Positions 8,243 to 16,488 of a DNA stretch of 21,455 nucleotides are shown here, one piece after another. Source of the stretch: CAYSHJ01 sp964589725 (GTDB lineage: Bacteria; Planctomycetota; Planctomycetia; Planctomycetales; Planctomycetaceae); assembly GCA_964589725.1 (NCBI GenBank), contig CAZPUJ010000794.1, positions 1-21,455 on the forward strand, in the 5' to 3' direction. The notes under the pieces were generated by a model. The model saw only the letters and a list, made by a program, of their open reading frames with translations, searched no databases and was not told the origin of the DNA. The position numbers and the translations under genes were made by a program. Each line of letters begins with the position of its first letter. Positions within the stretch are counted from its first letter, which is position 1.

Positions 8243-10441
8243 ATGAAGAACCTCATCGCGAAGCTCAAAGAGCTGAACTACAAGCAGCTTGCCATTGATC
8301 ACGGCGAGAAGGGCCTGTTGGGCTTGGTGGGCCTGTTTGTCTTAATCTCGTTGGCCGGGACAAGCTGGAGCCGCTACGACAAGATGCCGGAGGAATTCCT
8401 GAAGAAGATCAAAGAAGGCGAGGACAACATCAAGGCCTCCGATTTTTCGGCGGAGCGTCAGAAGGAATTTAGATCGGCACGTGATATTCACCTCGCCGTG
8501 CAGCAGTTGCATTCGCCGTTAGAAGAGCCAGGTCGGTTCGACTACCAGACCAACTGGGTCTGGCCGATGTACCCGCAGCAAGAACGGGTCAAAGAACCAA
8601 GACTGTTGGCCGCGCTTGAGTCCGTCGCGACGTTCGGTCGGTTCATAATGCAAGAGCTTCCGCCGGAAACGCAGAACGAAATGTTGGTTAAGGGGGACGA
8701 GTCGCCGGATGGTGCCGCCCCGTCGAAAGCGGCGGATTCGGATGACGACAACAAGCCGCGCCGTCCCAGTAGCGGTGAATTGGACCCGCGTGCGGTGGGC
8801 CGCGGCAGTGCTTCAAAAACTCCTCTCGCGGGTTCCGCAAAGGGTTCCGCGTATGAAGCGACGCCTATGGGCGGCGGTGCAGGCACAAGGATGGGGACGA
8901 ACCAAGGAATCAATGCCCGAGGCCAGCGCTTCGTCGCCGTGCGGTCGCTGTTCCCATTGAAGGATCAGATCGACGAGTTTGTGAAGGCCATGCACGAATC
9001 GACCAACAAAGCGGCCGAATTGGTCGAGTTCCAGGACTTCGAACTCCAGCGGCAGGTCGCCGTCGCGGGCAATGATCCGTGGTCCGGCAAGTGGGAAGGA
9101 GTGGATATCAACGTTGCGATGGAAGTCCTGGATCGCGTCGACTTCGACACCGAACTGGTCGATCAGGCCTGGACCGACGCCGTCTTCACAATGCCGTTGC
9201 CGCGCCGCATCGCCGGAACCTGGGAACGTTTCGCGTCGCACCCGAAAATCAAGCAGCTCAAATTGGAACAGGCGCAGGCGCAGGAGCAAATCAGTAAGAG
9301 GTTGATCGAAGAGGCGGAAACAAAAAAACTTGAAGAAAAGGGGAAAAAAGGCGGTTTTACGGCCAAGCAACACGACGTTCGCGGCATTCGCAATCAAATG
9401 GGCTTCGGCGGTGGAGGAACGTCAAGCATCATGGCGGAAATGGCGAAAGGCATTGGCGCCGCCGAGAGTGCCAATGCGGGGAGAGGCGGAAATGACGCCA
9501 TGACAAACTTCGGAAACCAGATGCAGAGCACCAATGCGCGTGTCACCAAGTATCTGCTCTTTCGCTATTTCGACTTCGATGTCGCGCCAGGCAATGCCTA
9601 TCGCTACCGCGTCCGTTTTGTGCTGCGGAACCCCAACTTCAAGCGGCCGGTCGAGGAACTGGTCGATGCGGCATACGCGGAAGGCGAACAACGGACAACT
9701 CCTTGGAGCGAGCCGACCACGCCGGTAGTCGTCCCCGAGGAGCAGAAGGTTTTCTTGGCCAAGGCCGATCGCGCCCGCCCTGAAGCGGGAACGGTATTAC
9801 CGTCCGCCAAATTTGACATCTTCCAGTGGTTCTCCGACGCCGGCACGAACATCTTGGCGAAAACGGACTCGCTGCAGCTTGGCCAATTCGTCGGCGGTCG
9901 ACTCAAGACCCAAGTGCTGCGTCCGGCGGCCGACAGTTTCCACGAGGAAGACGTGTCCGTCTTCACCGGCAGCGTGCTGACGGACATCGTCGCCGCGCCG
10001 TTTCCTGAACTTGACCCGGTTGAGCATGCGGATCTGAAAGTCGACGTCAAGAAGTTGAAGAACTTGGGCACGGTCGACAAGGCCCTGCTGGTCGATCGCT
10101 ACGGCCAGTTGGTGACGCTCGATCCGAAATCGACGACCGATGAACTGAAACAGTCCGAACGGTCGATCAAGGATCAGAGCGAACTATGGAAGCACCTCAA
10201 GGACAAGGAACAGCCGCAGGGAGGCGGCAGCGCTCTTGACAAAATGGCCCAAAGGCTCCGCGGCGCTTCCGGTAGCGGTAGCACCGACGCCACTGCCGCC
10301 GGTGCGGGTTATGGAGCGACGATGGGCGCCATGAATCCCACCAAGAAGTCGCCTCCCGGATCCAGCGGCGGCAAGGCCAGTGCCAAAGGGAAGGGTGTGA
10401 AGCCCGTGCGAGGCGGGGGTTCTGGTGGCGCTGCCTACTGA
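8243..10441 (+). CDS. Large single-span membrane protein of the pilM cluster, function unknown
   Basis: 732 residues with no family I can name. A basic, amphipathic N-terminus leads to one membrane segment at about 24-41 (GLLGLVGLFVLISLAGTSW). The rest is predicted outside the cytoplasm: a Ser/Gly/Ala-rich linker at about 155-225, a helical and probably coiled-coil stretch at about 336-366 rich in Lys, Glu and Gln, a beta-like block near 440-465 (FDFDVAPGNAYRYRVRFVL) and a Gly/Ser/Lys-rich C-terminus. The start is well supported by GGAGG six bases upstream. It is third in a same-strand run after pilM and the PilO-like gene, 69 bp behind the latter. By position and topology it may be a periplasmic partner such as a PilP-like or alignment-complex protein, but the sequence does not show this. 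Confidence 0.85.
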   Translation: MKNLIAKLKELNYKQLAIDHGEKGLLGLVGLFVLISLAGTSWSRYDKMPEEFLKKIKEGEDNIKASDFSAERQKEFRSARDIHLAVQQLHSPLEEPGRFDYQTNWVWPMYPQQERVKEPRLLAALESVATFGRFIMQELPPETQNEMLVKGDESPDGAAPSKAADSDDDNKPRRPSSGELDPRAVGRGSASKTPLAGSAKGSAYEATPMGGGAGTRMGTNQGINARGQRFVAVRSLFPLKDQIDEFVKAMHESTNKAAELVEFQDFELQRQVAVAGNDPWSGKWEGVDINVAMEVLDRVDFDTELVDQAWTDAVFTMPLPRRIAGTWERFASHPKIKQLKLEQAQAQEQISKRLIEEAETKKLEEKGKKGGFTAKQHDVRGIRNQMGFGGGGTSSIMAEMAKGIGAAESANAGRGGNDAMTNFGNQMQSTNARVTKYLLFRYFDFDVAPGNAYRYRVRFVLRNPNFKRPVEELVDAAYAEGEQRTTPWSEPTTPVVVPEEQKVFLAKADRARPEAGTVLPSAKFDIFQWFSDAGTNILAKTDSLQLGQFVGGRLKTQVLRPAADSFHEEDVSVFTGSVLTDIVAAPFPELDPVEHADLKVDVKKLKNLGTVDKALLVDRYGQLVTLDPKSTTDELKQSERSIKDQSELWKHLKDKEQPQGGGSALDKMAQRLRGASGSGSTDATAAGAGYGATMGAMNPTKKSPPGSSGGKASAKGKGVKPVRGGGSGGAAY

Positions 10442-10548
10442 CGCCGGACCAAACAATGGCCTGGTCGTTGGCCGCTCTGACGGCGGTACGTCACTGCGAC
10501 CGAACGCAACGGCGCGCGGCAAAGATACCAACAAGGATAGGCTCACGG

Positions 10549-11052
10549 ATGAGTACCCTGGTCCGCTATCTCGGCATCGACCCCGGACTGAATCGGACGG
10601 GGTATGCGCTATTGGAACGTTCTCCGCGCGGGCCGGTGTTGTGCGAAGGAGGCTTGATCCGCTCCACGCGCGGGTGTTCGTTGGCGGATCGTGTGCATGA
10701 GATTTCCGCGGGTCTGCGCGAAATTCTGGACGAGTTTCGACCGAACGTACTGGCTATCGAGCAGGTCTTCTCACTGGTCCGCAATCCCAAATCCGCGCTG
10801 TTGATGGCTCACGCGCGCGGAGCCATTCTCGCCACGTCTGTGAGTTGCGGTGTGCCAGTTGTGCATTACACGCCGACGCAGATCAAGCGGCTGTTAACCG
10901 GCAGCGGCAAGGCCACGAAGGACCAGGTCCAGCGAGCTATCAAGACCGAATTGGGCTTGGACCAACTGCTCGAACCTCACGACGTGTCCGATGCCTTTGC
11001 CGTGGCCTTGTGCCACTATTACAGTTCGAAGATCGCGGTCTGCTCCTCGTGA
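10549..11052 (+). CDS. ruvC: Holliday junction endonuclease RuvC
   Basis: RuvC is the dimeric nuclease that cuts four-way DNA junctions brought by RuvAB in recombination and repair. The 167 residues carry all four acidic positions at family spacing: D11 (YLGIDPGLNRTGYALL), E71 (VLAIEQVF), D145 and D148 (EPHDVSDAFAVALCHYY). E. coli has D7, E66, D138 and D141. Also present are SLVRNPKSALLMAHARGA and YTPTQIKRLLTGSGKATKDQV, both typical of RuvC. I chose the ATG at 10549 because homologues start just before the IDPG motif; an in-frame ATG at 10456 would add 31 residues unlike RuvC. An AAGGA lies 11 bases upstream. The gene is 107 bp after the pil-cluster gene and converges on the BatA-like gene with a 14-bp gap. 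No ruvA or ruvB is adjacent. Confidence 0.95.
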   Translation: MSTLVRYLGIDPGLNRTGYALLERSPRGPVLCEGGLIRSTRGCSLADRVHEISAGLREILDEFRPNVLAIEQVFSLVRNPKSALLMAHARGAILATSVSCGVPVVHYTPTQIKRLLTGSGKATKDQVQRAIKTELGLDQLLEPHDVSDAFAVALCHYYSSKIAVCSS

Positions 11053-11066
11053 CGCGGGCCGCCGCC

Positions 11067-13046
11067 TCACGCGATCCACCGCCGCTGATAGGCCCACCAT
11101 TCCAGAGCCAGCAGCAGCCAAGCCAGCAGTACCAACGCAAACCAAACAGGTCGATTGTCCCAAGTGCTTGTCGTGAGTGGAGCCGTTGAACCGTTGGTTA
11201 ACTCGAAGTTTTTGAGTCGCAACTCGGACTCACTGTGGTTGGCCAAGTTACACGCGAGTTCCAGCAAGACCGTCGCGAAAGGCTCGGATGATTGGCTAAG
11301 TTTCGGTTCCGCCTTCCGCGACGAAGCGACCACGAGGCTCCACAAGCCGCACTGGTCGAACGGCCCCAACGTCAACCGCTGGGCGTGGTTTGGCAACGGC
11401 TGACGCCGGCCATCGGGAGCTTGCAACCACAACCTCTGATCGAAAGCTCCGACAGTTTCCGAAGGTGCGTCGGCACCGACGGATTTGCGCAGCGCCGGCA
11501 GTTCGACTTCCGTCGTGGTGCCGGTCGAAATCGTCTCGCGCAGCTCACCGCGAAGGTCGGTGAACCACGTGAGAGCGTTCGTCATCAAGATCGGGAACGC
11601 CGTTCGCAGCGGCAGGTCTCCCTCGTCCAAGTTGACCGTCAGCACCAGCGACTTCGTTCCAGAACGCTCGATGCTCAGCAGCAGTGGATCGCCCGAAACG
11701 GAGGCTGCCAGCACATGGACGCCGTCGGTCGATGACAAGGTTAATTGGCGAGCTTCCCTCATCAGCACGTTATCCAACCGCACGTGAGCCATCAGCGGCG
11801 AGTCGCTTGCTTGTCGGCCCACGATCAGACCTGGCAACGACTCGCCCAGGTGCCACAGATCACAACTCTCTCGCGGATCAATGAACAGCACCGAACCGGC
11901 GGGCAAGCGCTGCGGTAAGAACCGATGAAAGACAGTCAACATGCCGCCGATTTCCGGCTTCCAAGCGGCAGGCTCCACGATTGTCAGCCGCACCAGCGGA
12001 TGAGATTCGAATACCTTTTGCAAGAAGAGATTTCCCTCCGTGACCAACGTGACGGGCAGAGGATCACGTCGTGGCAACACGGCCCACGCCGAATTGTCGG
12101 CGGCAAGCGCATCCGCGCGATCGAGCTTCGCGACCAACAATCCGCCGTCGGCCGAGGACTTTACCAACGTCTGACTCCAACGCTGCTCTGATGTCAGTTG
12201 GAGCGGAACCACGTCGACCAAATCCTGGTTGAGGTCGATCTCCAATCGGCATTCAATCGGCTCGTCCGAGAGGTTCGTCACTTCGACCAGAATCTCGTAA
12301 CCCAGCAGATCGATCAGACTGCGCCGCACCTGAAAGCGCGTGATCCCGACGTTCCCGGTGGAGGAGGTGCCGAATCGTCGTACAAACAGTTCGGGCTGAG
12401 CGCGTTCAGTCGCCTGATTTTTTGGCGCGACTGAACTGCCTTCTCTATGGGCTGTGTCGAGGCCACCATCCGTCAACACGAAAATTTCGCGACGGTGTTC
12501 GTCGTCGCGTTGGCCGAGCAACCGTCGAGCCAACTCCACGGCGTCAGCCACATGCGTCGGACTATCGGTGGCCGTGATGCTGTCCACCGCGTTGGCCAAT
12601 TGACGACGATGGCTCGAAAACCCGCAGGTGACCTGTGGCCGTCCGCCCGCCGTCACCACGGCTATCTCGTCGCGAAACCGCATGGCACCGATGGTTAGGT
12701 TTGCCGACTCTTTCGCTTGTGACAAACGACTCGGGATTACGTCGGTCGCGTTCATGCTGGCCGAGTTGTCCAAGATCAGCACGAGGCACCGCGCCGGTCG
12801 GTTGTCCCAAGCAAACTGGGGATCGGTCAAGGCGAACACCAACAAGCACACCAGTAAGATTTGGATGAGCAGCGACAGCCAGTGCCGCAAGCGACGCCAC
12901 AGCGATCTCGGCTGGTGCTCATCGTATATCTGCCGCCAGAACAAGATCGTCGATACCGGCACGCGCCGCAGCCGGATCTTCAAAACGTAAAAGATCACGA
13001 CCGGAACGATTAGTCCCAGCCAGAGGAGTGCGGTCGGATTCGTCAT
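11067..13046 (-). CDS. BatA-like membrane protein with von Willebrand A domain
   Basis: About 659 residues. The N-terminus has the BatA/aerotolerance-regulator layout: one membrane segment at about 5-22, the conserved basic text KIRLRRVPVSTILFWRQ, and a second segment at about 56-74. A VWA domain follows, with an intact metal-site motif LILDNSASM (D93-N-S-A-S) and FVLTDGG later. A long beta-rich outside part follows, and a last membrane segment sits near the C-terminus (WFALVLLAWLLLALEWWAYQ). Such proteins usually act with DUF58 proteins and a MoxR AAA+ ATPase as membrane-bound chaperone-like complexes in stress or envelope processes. The ATG at 13044-13046 is preceded by GGGAAG. An in-frame ATG at 13193 would run translation through a palindromic repeat (REPLGQAQW text) and is rejected. 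The DUF58 gene is upstream on the same strand. Confidence 0.9.
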   Translation of the reverse strand: MTNPTALLWLGLIVPVVIFYVLKIRLRRVPVSTILFWRQIYDEHQPRSLWRRLRHWLSLLIQILLVCLLVFALTDPQFAWDNRPARCLVLILDNSASMNATDVIPSRLSQAKESANLTIGAMRFRDEIAVVTAGGRPQVTCGFSSHRRQLANAVDSITATDSPTHVADAVELARRLLGQRDDEHRREIFVLTDGGLDTAHREGSSVAPKNQATERAQPELFVRRFGTSSTGNVGITRFQVRRSLIDLLGYEILVEVTNLSDEPIECRLEIDLNQDLVDVVPLQLTSEQRWSQTLVKSSADGGLLVAKLDRADALAADNSAWAVLPRRDPLPVTLVTEGNLFLQKVFESHPLVRLTIVEPAAWKPEIGGMLTVFHRFLPQRLPAGSVLFIDPRESCDLWHLGESLPGLIVGRQASDSPLMAHVRLDNVLMREARQLTLSSTDGVHVLAASVSGDPLLLSIERSGTKSLVLTVNLDEGDLPLRTAFPILMTNALTWFTDLRGELRETISTGTTTEVELPALRKSVGADAPSETVGAFDQRLWLQAPDGRRQPLPNHAQRLTLGPFDQCGLWSLVVASSRKAEPKLSQSSEPFATVLLELACNLANHSESELRLKNFELTNGSTAPLTTSTWDNRPVWFALVLLAWLLLALEWWAYQRRWIA

Positions 13047-13090
13047 CAGCTTCCCGTCGTCAGTTTCAGATGAGCCCTCGAACAAGCGAC

Positions 13091-13207
13091 CCCACTGGGC
13101 TTGCCCCAGTGGCTCGCGGGTTTTTGCACTACGGACCACGGGCTTTTGTGTGATCTGGACGGTAGTGCAAAAACCCGCGAGCCACCGACACAAGGTCGGT
13201 GGGGGTG
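13091..13207. repeat. Double-hairpin palindromic element, family 1, copy A
   Basis: Lies between the DUF58 and BatA-like genes. Two inverted units face each other. The inner arms at 13109-13132 and 13162-13185 are perfect 24-bp complements around a 29-bp centre. Each unit starts with GTAG next to the centre and ends in an 8-bp hairpin: CCACTGGG/CCCAGTGG at 13092-13112, and CCACCGAC/GTCGGTGG at 13182-13202 with loop ACAAG. It resembles a REP pair (BIME). Confidence 0.85.
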
Positions 13208-13229
13208 CAGGACTTCGATTGTTTGAGGA

Positions 13230-14099
13230 TTAGCCCGCCGATCGCATCATGCGCAGCATTAGTTCATCAAACGGAACATCGCACGACGTCTGTGTGCAGC
13301 CAATTCCGTAGCGGCGGCAGTAGTCGCGAACAGAATTTTGAAAATTATCGAACAGGCACCGGTAGCGTTTCAACGCGGTCTCAGTGACGGTCACCGTTTG
13401 CCCCACACCCGATTCGATGTCCAGTAATTCGAGCTCTCCCAGCAGCTCAGGCTCGGCTTCGGAGCGATCGAATAGTTGGATGACATGCGGCTCGTAACCG
13501 CGATAGCGCAGCAAATCCAAGCCGCGTTCATGGCCATGCGTGTCGAAGAGATCGCTGATGATCACGGCCAGTCCGTGGCGCTGCGGTCGCTGCGTGAAGC
13601 CGGTGAACACGCGAGCCAAGTCAGTGTCTGCGCCATGTGGTTTAAGTCCCTCCAGAAACCTCAGCAGCGTGAGGATGCGATCCTTGCCGCGAGTCAACGG
13701 AAACTCGGCGAGCAGGTCATTGGCGAACGCGATCACGGCGACGCGATCAAGGTCGGCAAGCGCAACATACGCCAACGCCGCGACCACCTGCCGCGCCAGA
13801 TCGAACTTCGGCGGCGCGCCGTACATCATGCTTCGCGAGCAATCCAGAAACAGAAAGACATGCAGGTCTTGCTCTTCTTGGAACCGTTTCACCAACAAAT
13901 CGCCGTGCCGTGCGAACAAGTTCCAATCCACGTGGCGAAAGTCCTCACCGGGCGAGTATTCACGGTGATCGGCAAACTCGAGACCGCTTCCCAGTTGCTT
14001 CGTCCGCCGCTGAGCCAGCAGCGATCCGCGGAACAACCGCTTCGAGACCAGCGACAGATATTCGAGTTTCTTAAGGAAGCCAGAATCGAAGAGCGGCAT
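13230..14099 (-). CDS. DUF58 domain protein (MoxR/BatA-associated)
   Basis: About 289 residues of the DUF58 family, cytoplasmic proteins with a VWA-like fold found beside MoxR ATPases and BatA-type proteins. The DUF58 core is clear: SGLEFADHREYSPGEDFRHV, then DWNLFARHGDLLVKRFQEE, then LFLDCSRSMMYG, which keeps a DxSxS metal-site motif. The C-terminal half has VIISDLFD and DLLRYRGYEPHVIQLFD, as usual. I chose the ATG at 14097-14099 (MPLFDSGFLKKLEYLSLVSK). The in-frame ATG at 14159 would add residues encoded by a palindromic repeat. Downstream, after 183 bp holding repeat copy A, lies the BatA-like gene. The usual upstream MoxR gene is absent; lpxD is divergent there instead. Confidence 0.93.
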   Translation of the reverse strand: MPLFDSGFLKKLEYLSLVSKRLFRGSLLAQRRTKQLGSGLEFADHREYSPGEDFRHVDWNLFARHGDLLVKRFQEEQDLHVFLFLDCSRSMMYGAPPKFDLARQVVAALAYVALADLDRVAVIAFANDLLAEFPLTRGKDRILTLLRFLEGLKPHGADTDLARVFTGFTQRPQRHGLAVIISDLFDTHGHERGLDLLRYRGYEPHVIQLFDRSEAEPELLGELELLDIESGVGQTVTVTETALKRYRCLFDNFQNSVRDYCRRYGIGCTQTSCDVPFDELMLRMMRSAG

Positions 14100-14113
14100 G
14101 GGCGAGCTCTCAC

Positions 14114-14202
14114 AACTCGAAATCCGAAGCCCGAAATTCGAAAAGCCATTCATCGCCATCGCTTCGGGTAGGGAAGTCCTTTCGAGTTCCGGATTTCGAG
14201 TT
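14114..14202. repeat. Inverted repeat upstream of the DUF58 gene
   Basis: A perfect 13-bp arm, aactcgaaatccg at 14114-14126, is matched by its reverse complement at 14190-14202. Looser complementarity continues outside the arms. The element occupies the divergent space between the DUF58 gene and lpxD and is read as FSNFGLRISS in the DUF58 frame, the kind of text given by dispersed repeats. Confidence 0.55.
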
Positions 14203-14367
14203 TTGGATTGCCGCGACGCGGACCGGTCTTGCCTTATCGCAAAAGTTCGGGCTAAAAACCCGCCGGTCGCAGGAGTCGGCGGAGCCGAGCTTACTGAGGC
14301 ATAGGAACTTCAGCCACCGACGGAACTTTTTGTTCACGCTGGCAAAGCCATTCGGAAAGGATGCCGC

Positions 14368-15462
14368 ATGATGATCACCGTGGACCAACTGGCCGCGCGG
14401 CTTGGGGGAGAAGTAATCGGCGATGGCGAACGAGAGATTGCCGACGCGAAAGCGTTGCTCAAGGCGGGTTCCGACGACATCACGTTTGTCGCGGACGATC
14501 TCAATTTGCGGAAGCTCGGTCAGTGCCAGGCAGGCACAGTGCTAGTGGATGCCGAGAGATTGCCCACGGCTCGCCAGATGACCGCGCTTCGCAGCGTCAC
14601 GTTTATCGTCGCCGCGGACCCACAAGCAGCGTTCATCGAAACGATCTTGCTTTTCCGGCCGCAGCGAACGCGGACGCGGATCGGCATTTCGTCGCAGGCT
14701 CACGTGGACCCATCCGCCACGATTGGTCCGGACACGAACATTCACCCGGGCGCGGTGATCGGCGCCGACGTCGTAATCGGAGCCGGTTGCGACATTCATC
14801 CCGGCGTCGCCATCGGAGTCGGTTGCCGGATCGGCGATCAAACTGCGATTCATCCGCACGCCGTGCTGTATCCTGATATCACGGTCGGCAACCGAGTGAT
14901 CATTCATGCCAACGCGGTGCTCGGCGCGGACGGCTTCGGTTATCGTTTCGAGCAAGGCAGATTCGTCAAAATTCCGCAGTTGGGCACGGTGCAGATCGGC
15001 GACGACGTCGAGATCGGCGCGTGCACGACGGTCGATCGTGGCATGATCGGCCCGACGATCGTCGGCGAAGGGACGAAGCTCGATAACCTCGTGATGATCG
15101 CGCATAACTGCGAGCTGGGAAAACACAACGCCTTCGTCTCGCAAGTTGGCTTGGCCGGTTCGGTGACGACCGGCGACTACGTCCGCTGCGCGGGGCAAGT
15201 CGGGGTCGCGGACCATGTGCATCTCGGCACGGGCTGCACTCTGGGAGCCAAAGCCGGCGTCCACAAGGACGTTCCCGAGGGGCAAACGCATATTGGCACA
15301 CCCGCCGGGCCGATCGACGAGCAATTCAAGATCGTGATGGCCATCCAAAAGGCTCCTGAGATGCGTCAACACATCAAACGGCTCGAACGGCAAGTGGCTG
15401 ATCTGACCCAACAACTGACGGCGCTGCACGAGCAGTTGGCGGAAATCAGCAACGCCGTTTAG
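14368..15462 (+). CDS. lpxD: UDP-3-O-acylglucosamine N-acyltransferase LpxD
   Basis: LpxD transfers a 3-hydroxyacyl chain from acyl-ACP to the glucosamine nitrogen, the third step of lipid A synthesis, as a cytoplasmic trimer. The 364 residues show the LpxD order: an N-terminal uridine-binding part (MITVDQLAARLGGEV and LKAGSDDITFVAD), then a left-handed beta-helix of hexapeptide repeats from about residue 110. The active-site region is LDNLVMIAHNCELGKHNAF, with H246 matching the family's catalytic His. A C-terminal helix follows (EMRQHIKRLERQVADLTQQL). AAGGA six bases before the ATG supports the start. The gene is divergent from the DUF58 gene and 36 bp upstream of lpxI, so the two lipid A genes are likely cotranscribed. 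Confidence 0.95.
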   Translation: MMITVDQLAARLGGEVIGDGEREIADAKALLKAGSDDITFVADDLNLRKLGQCQAGTVLVDAERLPTARQMTALRSVTFIVAADPQAAFIETILLFRPQRTRTRIGISSQAHVDPSATIGPDTNIHPGAVIGADVVIGAGCDIHPGVAIGVGCRIGDQTAIHPHAVLYPDITVGNRVIIHANAVLGADGFGYRFEQGRFVKIPQLGTVQIGDDVEIGACTTVDRGMIGPTIVGEGTKLDNLVMIAHNCELGKHNAFVSQVGLAGSVTTGDYVRCAGQVGVADHVHLGTGCTLGAKAGVHKDVPEGQTHIGTPAGPIDEQFKIVMAIQKAPEMRQHIKRLERQVADLTQQLTALHEQLAEISNAV

Positions 15463-15498
15463 CTCACTTTCGTCCCGTGAACTTCCACAAGGTTCCTC

Positions 15499-16416
15499 AT
15501 GTCGCTCGACGGATGGACAACATCTGCACCGCCAAAGCTGCGACTGATGGGCACAGTCTCCGGTCAGCGGATCGGATTGCTGGCGGGTGCGGGCCGGTTT
15601 CCGATTGAGTTCGCCAAGGCGGCTCGGAACGAGGGGCATTCGGTCTACTGTGTCGGTATCGAAGGGCTAGTGTCGGAAGAGTTAATCGAACTGTGCGACG
15701 GCTTCGACACGACACCGCTCGCCAGAATTGGTCGAGCCATTCGGCTGTTCCAGCGACGTAAAATCGACACTGTCGTGATGGCCGGCAAGGTCGAGAAGAT
15801 TGCTTTTTTTCAGCGGTGGCATTGGTTGAAGCTGATGCCCGACTTGCGGACGATGCGCATGGCGTTCAATTACATCGGAAACAAACAGGATGACACGCTC
15901 CTGCTGGCGGTCATCAAAGAGTTCGAGCGGGACAATATTCGTTTTGAATCGGCCCTGAACTTCTGTCCGGAGTTGCTCGTGAAACACGGATTTCTCACTC
16001 GCCGCAAACCGTCTCCGGCCCAATGGAACGACATTCGTTTCGGCTGGGAAATGGCCAAGGAAATGGGTCGGCTGGACATTGGCCAGTCGGTCGTCGTCTG
16101 TGACCTGGCGGTGATCGCTGTCGAGGCGATCGAAGGCACCGACCGCTGCATCCGCCGCGCGGGAGAACTCTGTAAGCGCGGCGGGTTCACCGTCGTCAAG
16201 GTCGCCAAGCCGCGGCAAGACATGCGATTCGATGTGCCGACGATTGGTTTGCAGACGATTCAGACGATGCAAGAATCCGGCGGTCGAGTGCTCGCGATCG
16301 AGACCGGAATGACGATCCTGCTCGACACATCCGAAGTCGTCGAACTCGCTGATAAGTTGGGCATCGCAATTGTCTCCGTGAAGGCCGAAGAATTGGCCCT
16401 TCGTCTGGCCGGCTAA
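15499..16416 (+). CDS. lpxI: UDP-2,3-diacylglucosamine diphosphatase LpxI (DUF1009)
   Basis: LpxI hydrolyses UDP-2,3-diacylglucosamine to lipid X and UMP, the fourth step of lipid A synthesis, in bacteria that lack LpxH. The 305 residues fit the family: IGLLAGAGRFPIEFAKAARN near the N-terminus, TVVMAGKVEKIAFF, and the C-terminal DUF1009 hallmark VVKVAKPRQDMRFDVPTIGL with ETGMTILLD. The ATG at 15499 has AAGG six bases upstream; an ATG at 15547 is a weaker alternative. Finding it directly behind lpxD supports the assignment. It converges on glgC with 56 bp between stop codons, a gap partly filled by a double-hairpin repeat that may act as a terminator. Confidence 0.93.
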   Translation: MSLDGWTTSAPPKLRLMGTVSGQRIGLLAGAGRFPIEFAKAARNEGHSVYCVGIEGLVSEELIELCDGFDTTPLARIGRAIRLFQRRKIDTVVMAGKVEKIAFFQRWHWLKLMPDLRTMRMAFNYIGNKQDDTLLLAVIKEFERDNIRFESALNFCPELLVKHGFLTRRKPSPAQWNDIRFGWEMAKEMGRLDIGQSVVVCDLAVIAVEAIEGTDRCIRRAGELCKRGGFTVVKVAKPRQDMRFDVPTIGLQTIQTMQESGGRVLAIETGMTILLDTSEVVELADKLGIAIVSVKAEELALRLAG

Positions 16417-16439
16417 AGAATCGGCACGCGATAACTTCC

Positions 16440-16488
16440 GTAGCCGAAGTCGTGAGACTTCGGTGTGAACTCTTACGAGTTCGGCAAC
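16440..16488. repeat. Double-hairpin palindromic element overlapping the glgC stop codon
   Basis: The first unit is GTAG followed by CCGAAGTC/GACTTCGG with loop GTGA (16440-16463). The second, inverted, is GTTG followed by CCGAACTC and GAGTTCAC around GTAA (16465-16488, 6 bp paired). The two units align over 24 positions, and one stem base pair changes from G-C to C-G. The TAA of glgC falls in the second loop. It sits between convergent genes, so it may also stop transcription in both directions. Confidence 0.75.

Noticed and set aside
13047..13193. 49-residue N-terminal extension of the BatA-like protein
   Set aside because: The extension is encoded by palindromic element A and lacks homology to the family, while the BatA membrane start fits the ATG at 13046.
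14203..14367. GC-rich stretch before lpxD considered as a structured leader RNA
   Set aside because: Only a 6-bp ccgccg/cggcgg pairing with an 11-base loop is evident, which is too weak to call in this GC-rich sequence.
14542..15639. Long open frame on the minus strand (365 codons) opposite lpxD
   Set aside because: Antisense to the well-supported lpxD and the start of lpxI; no recognisable domain.
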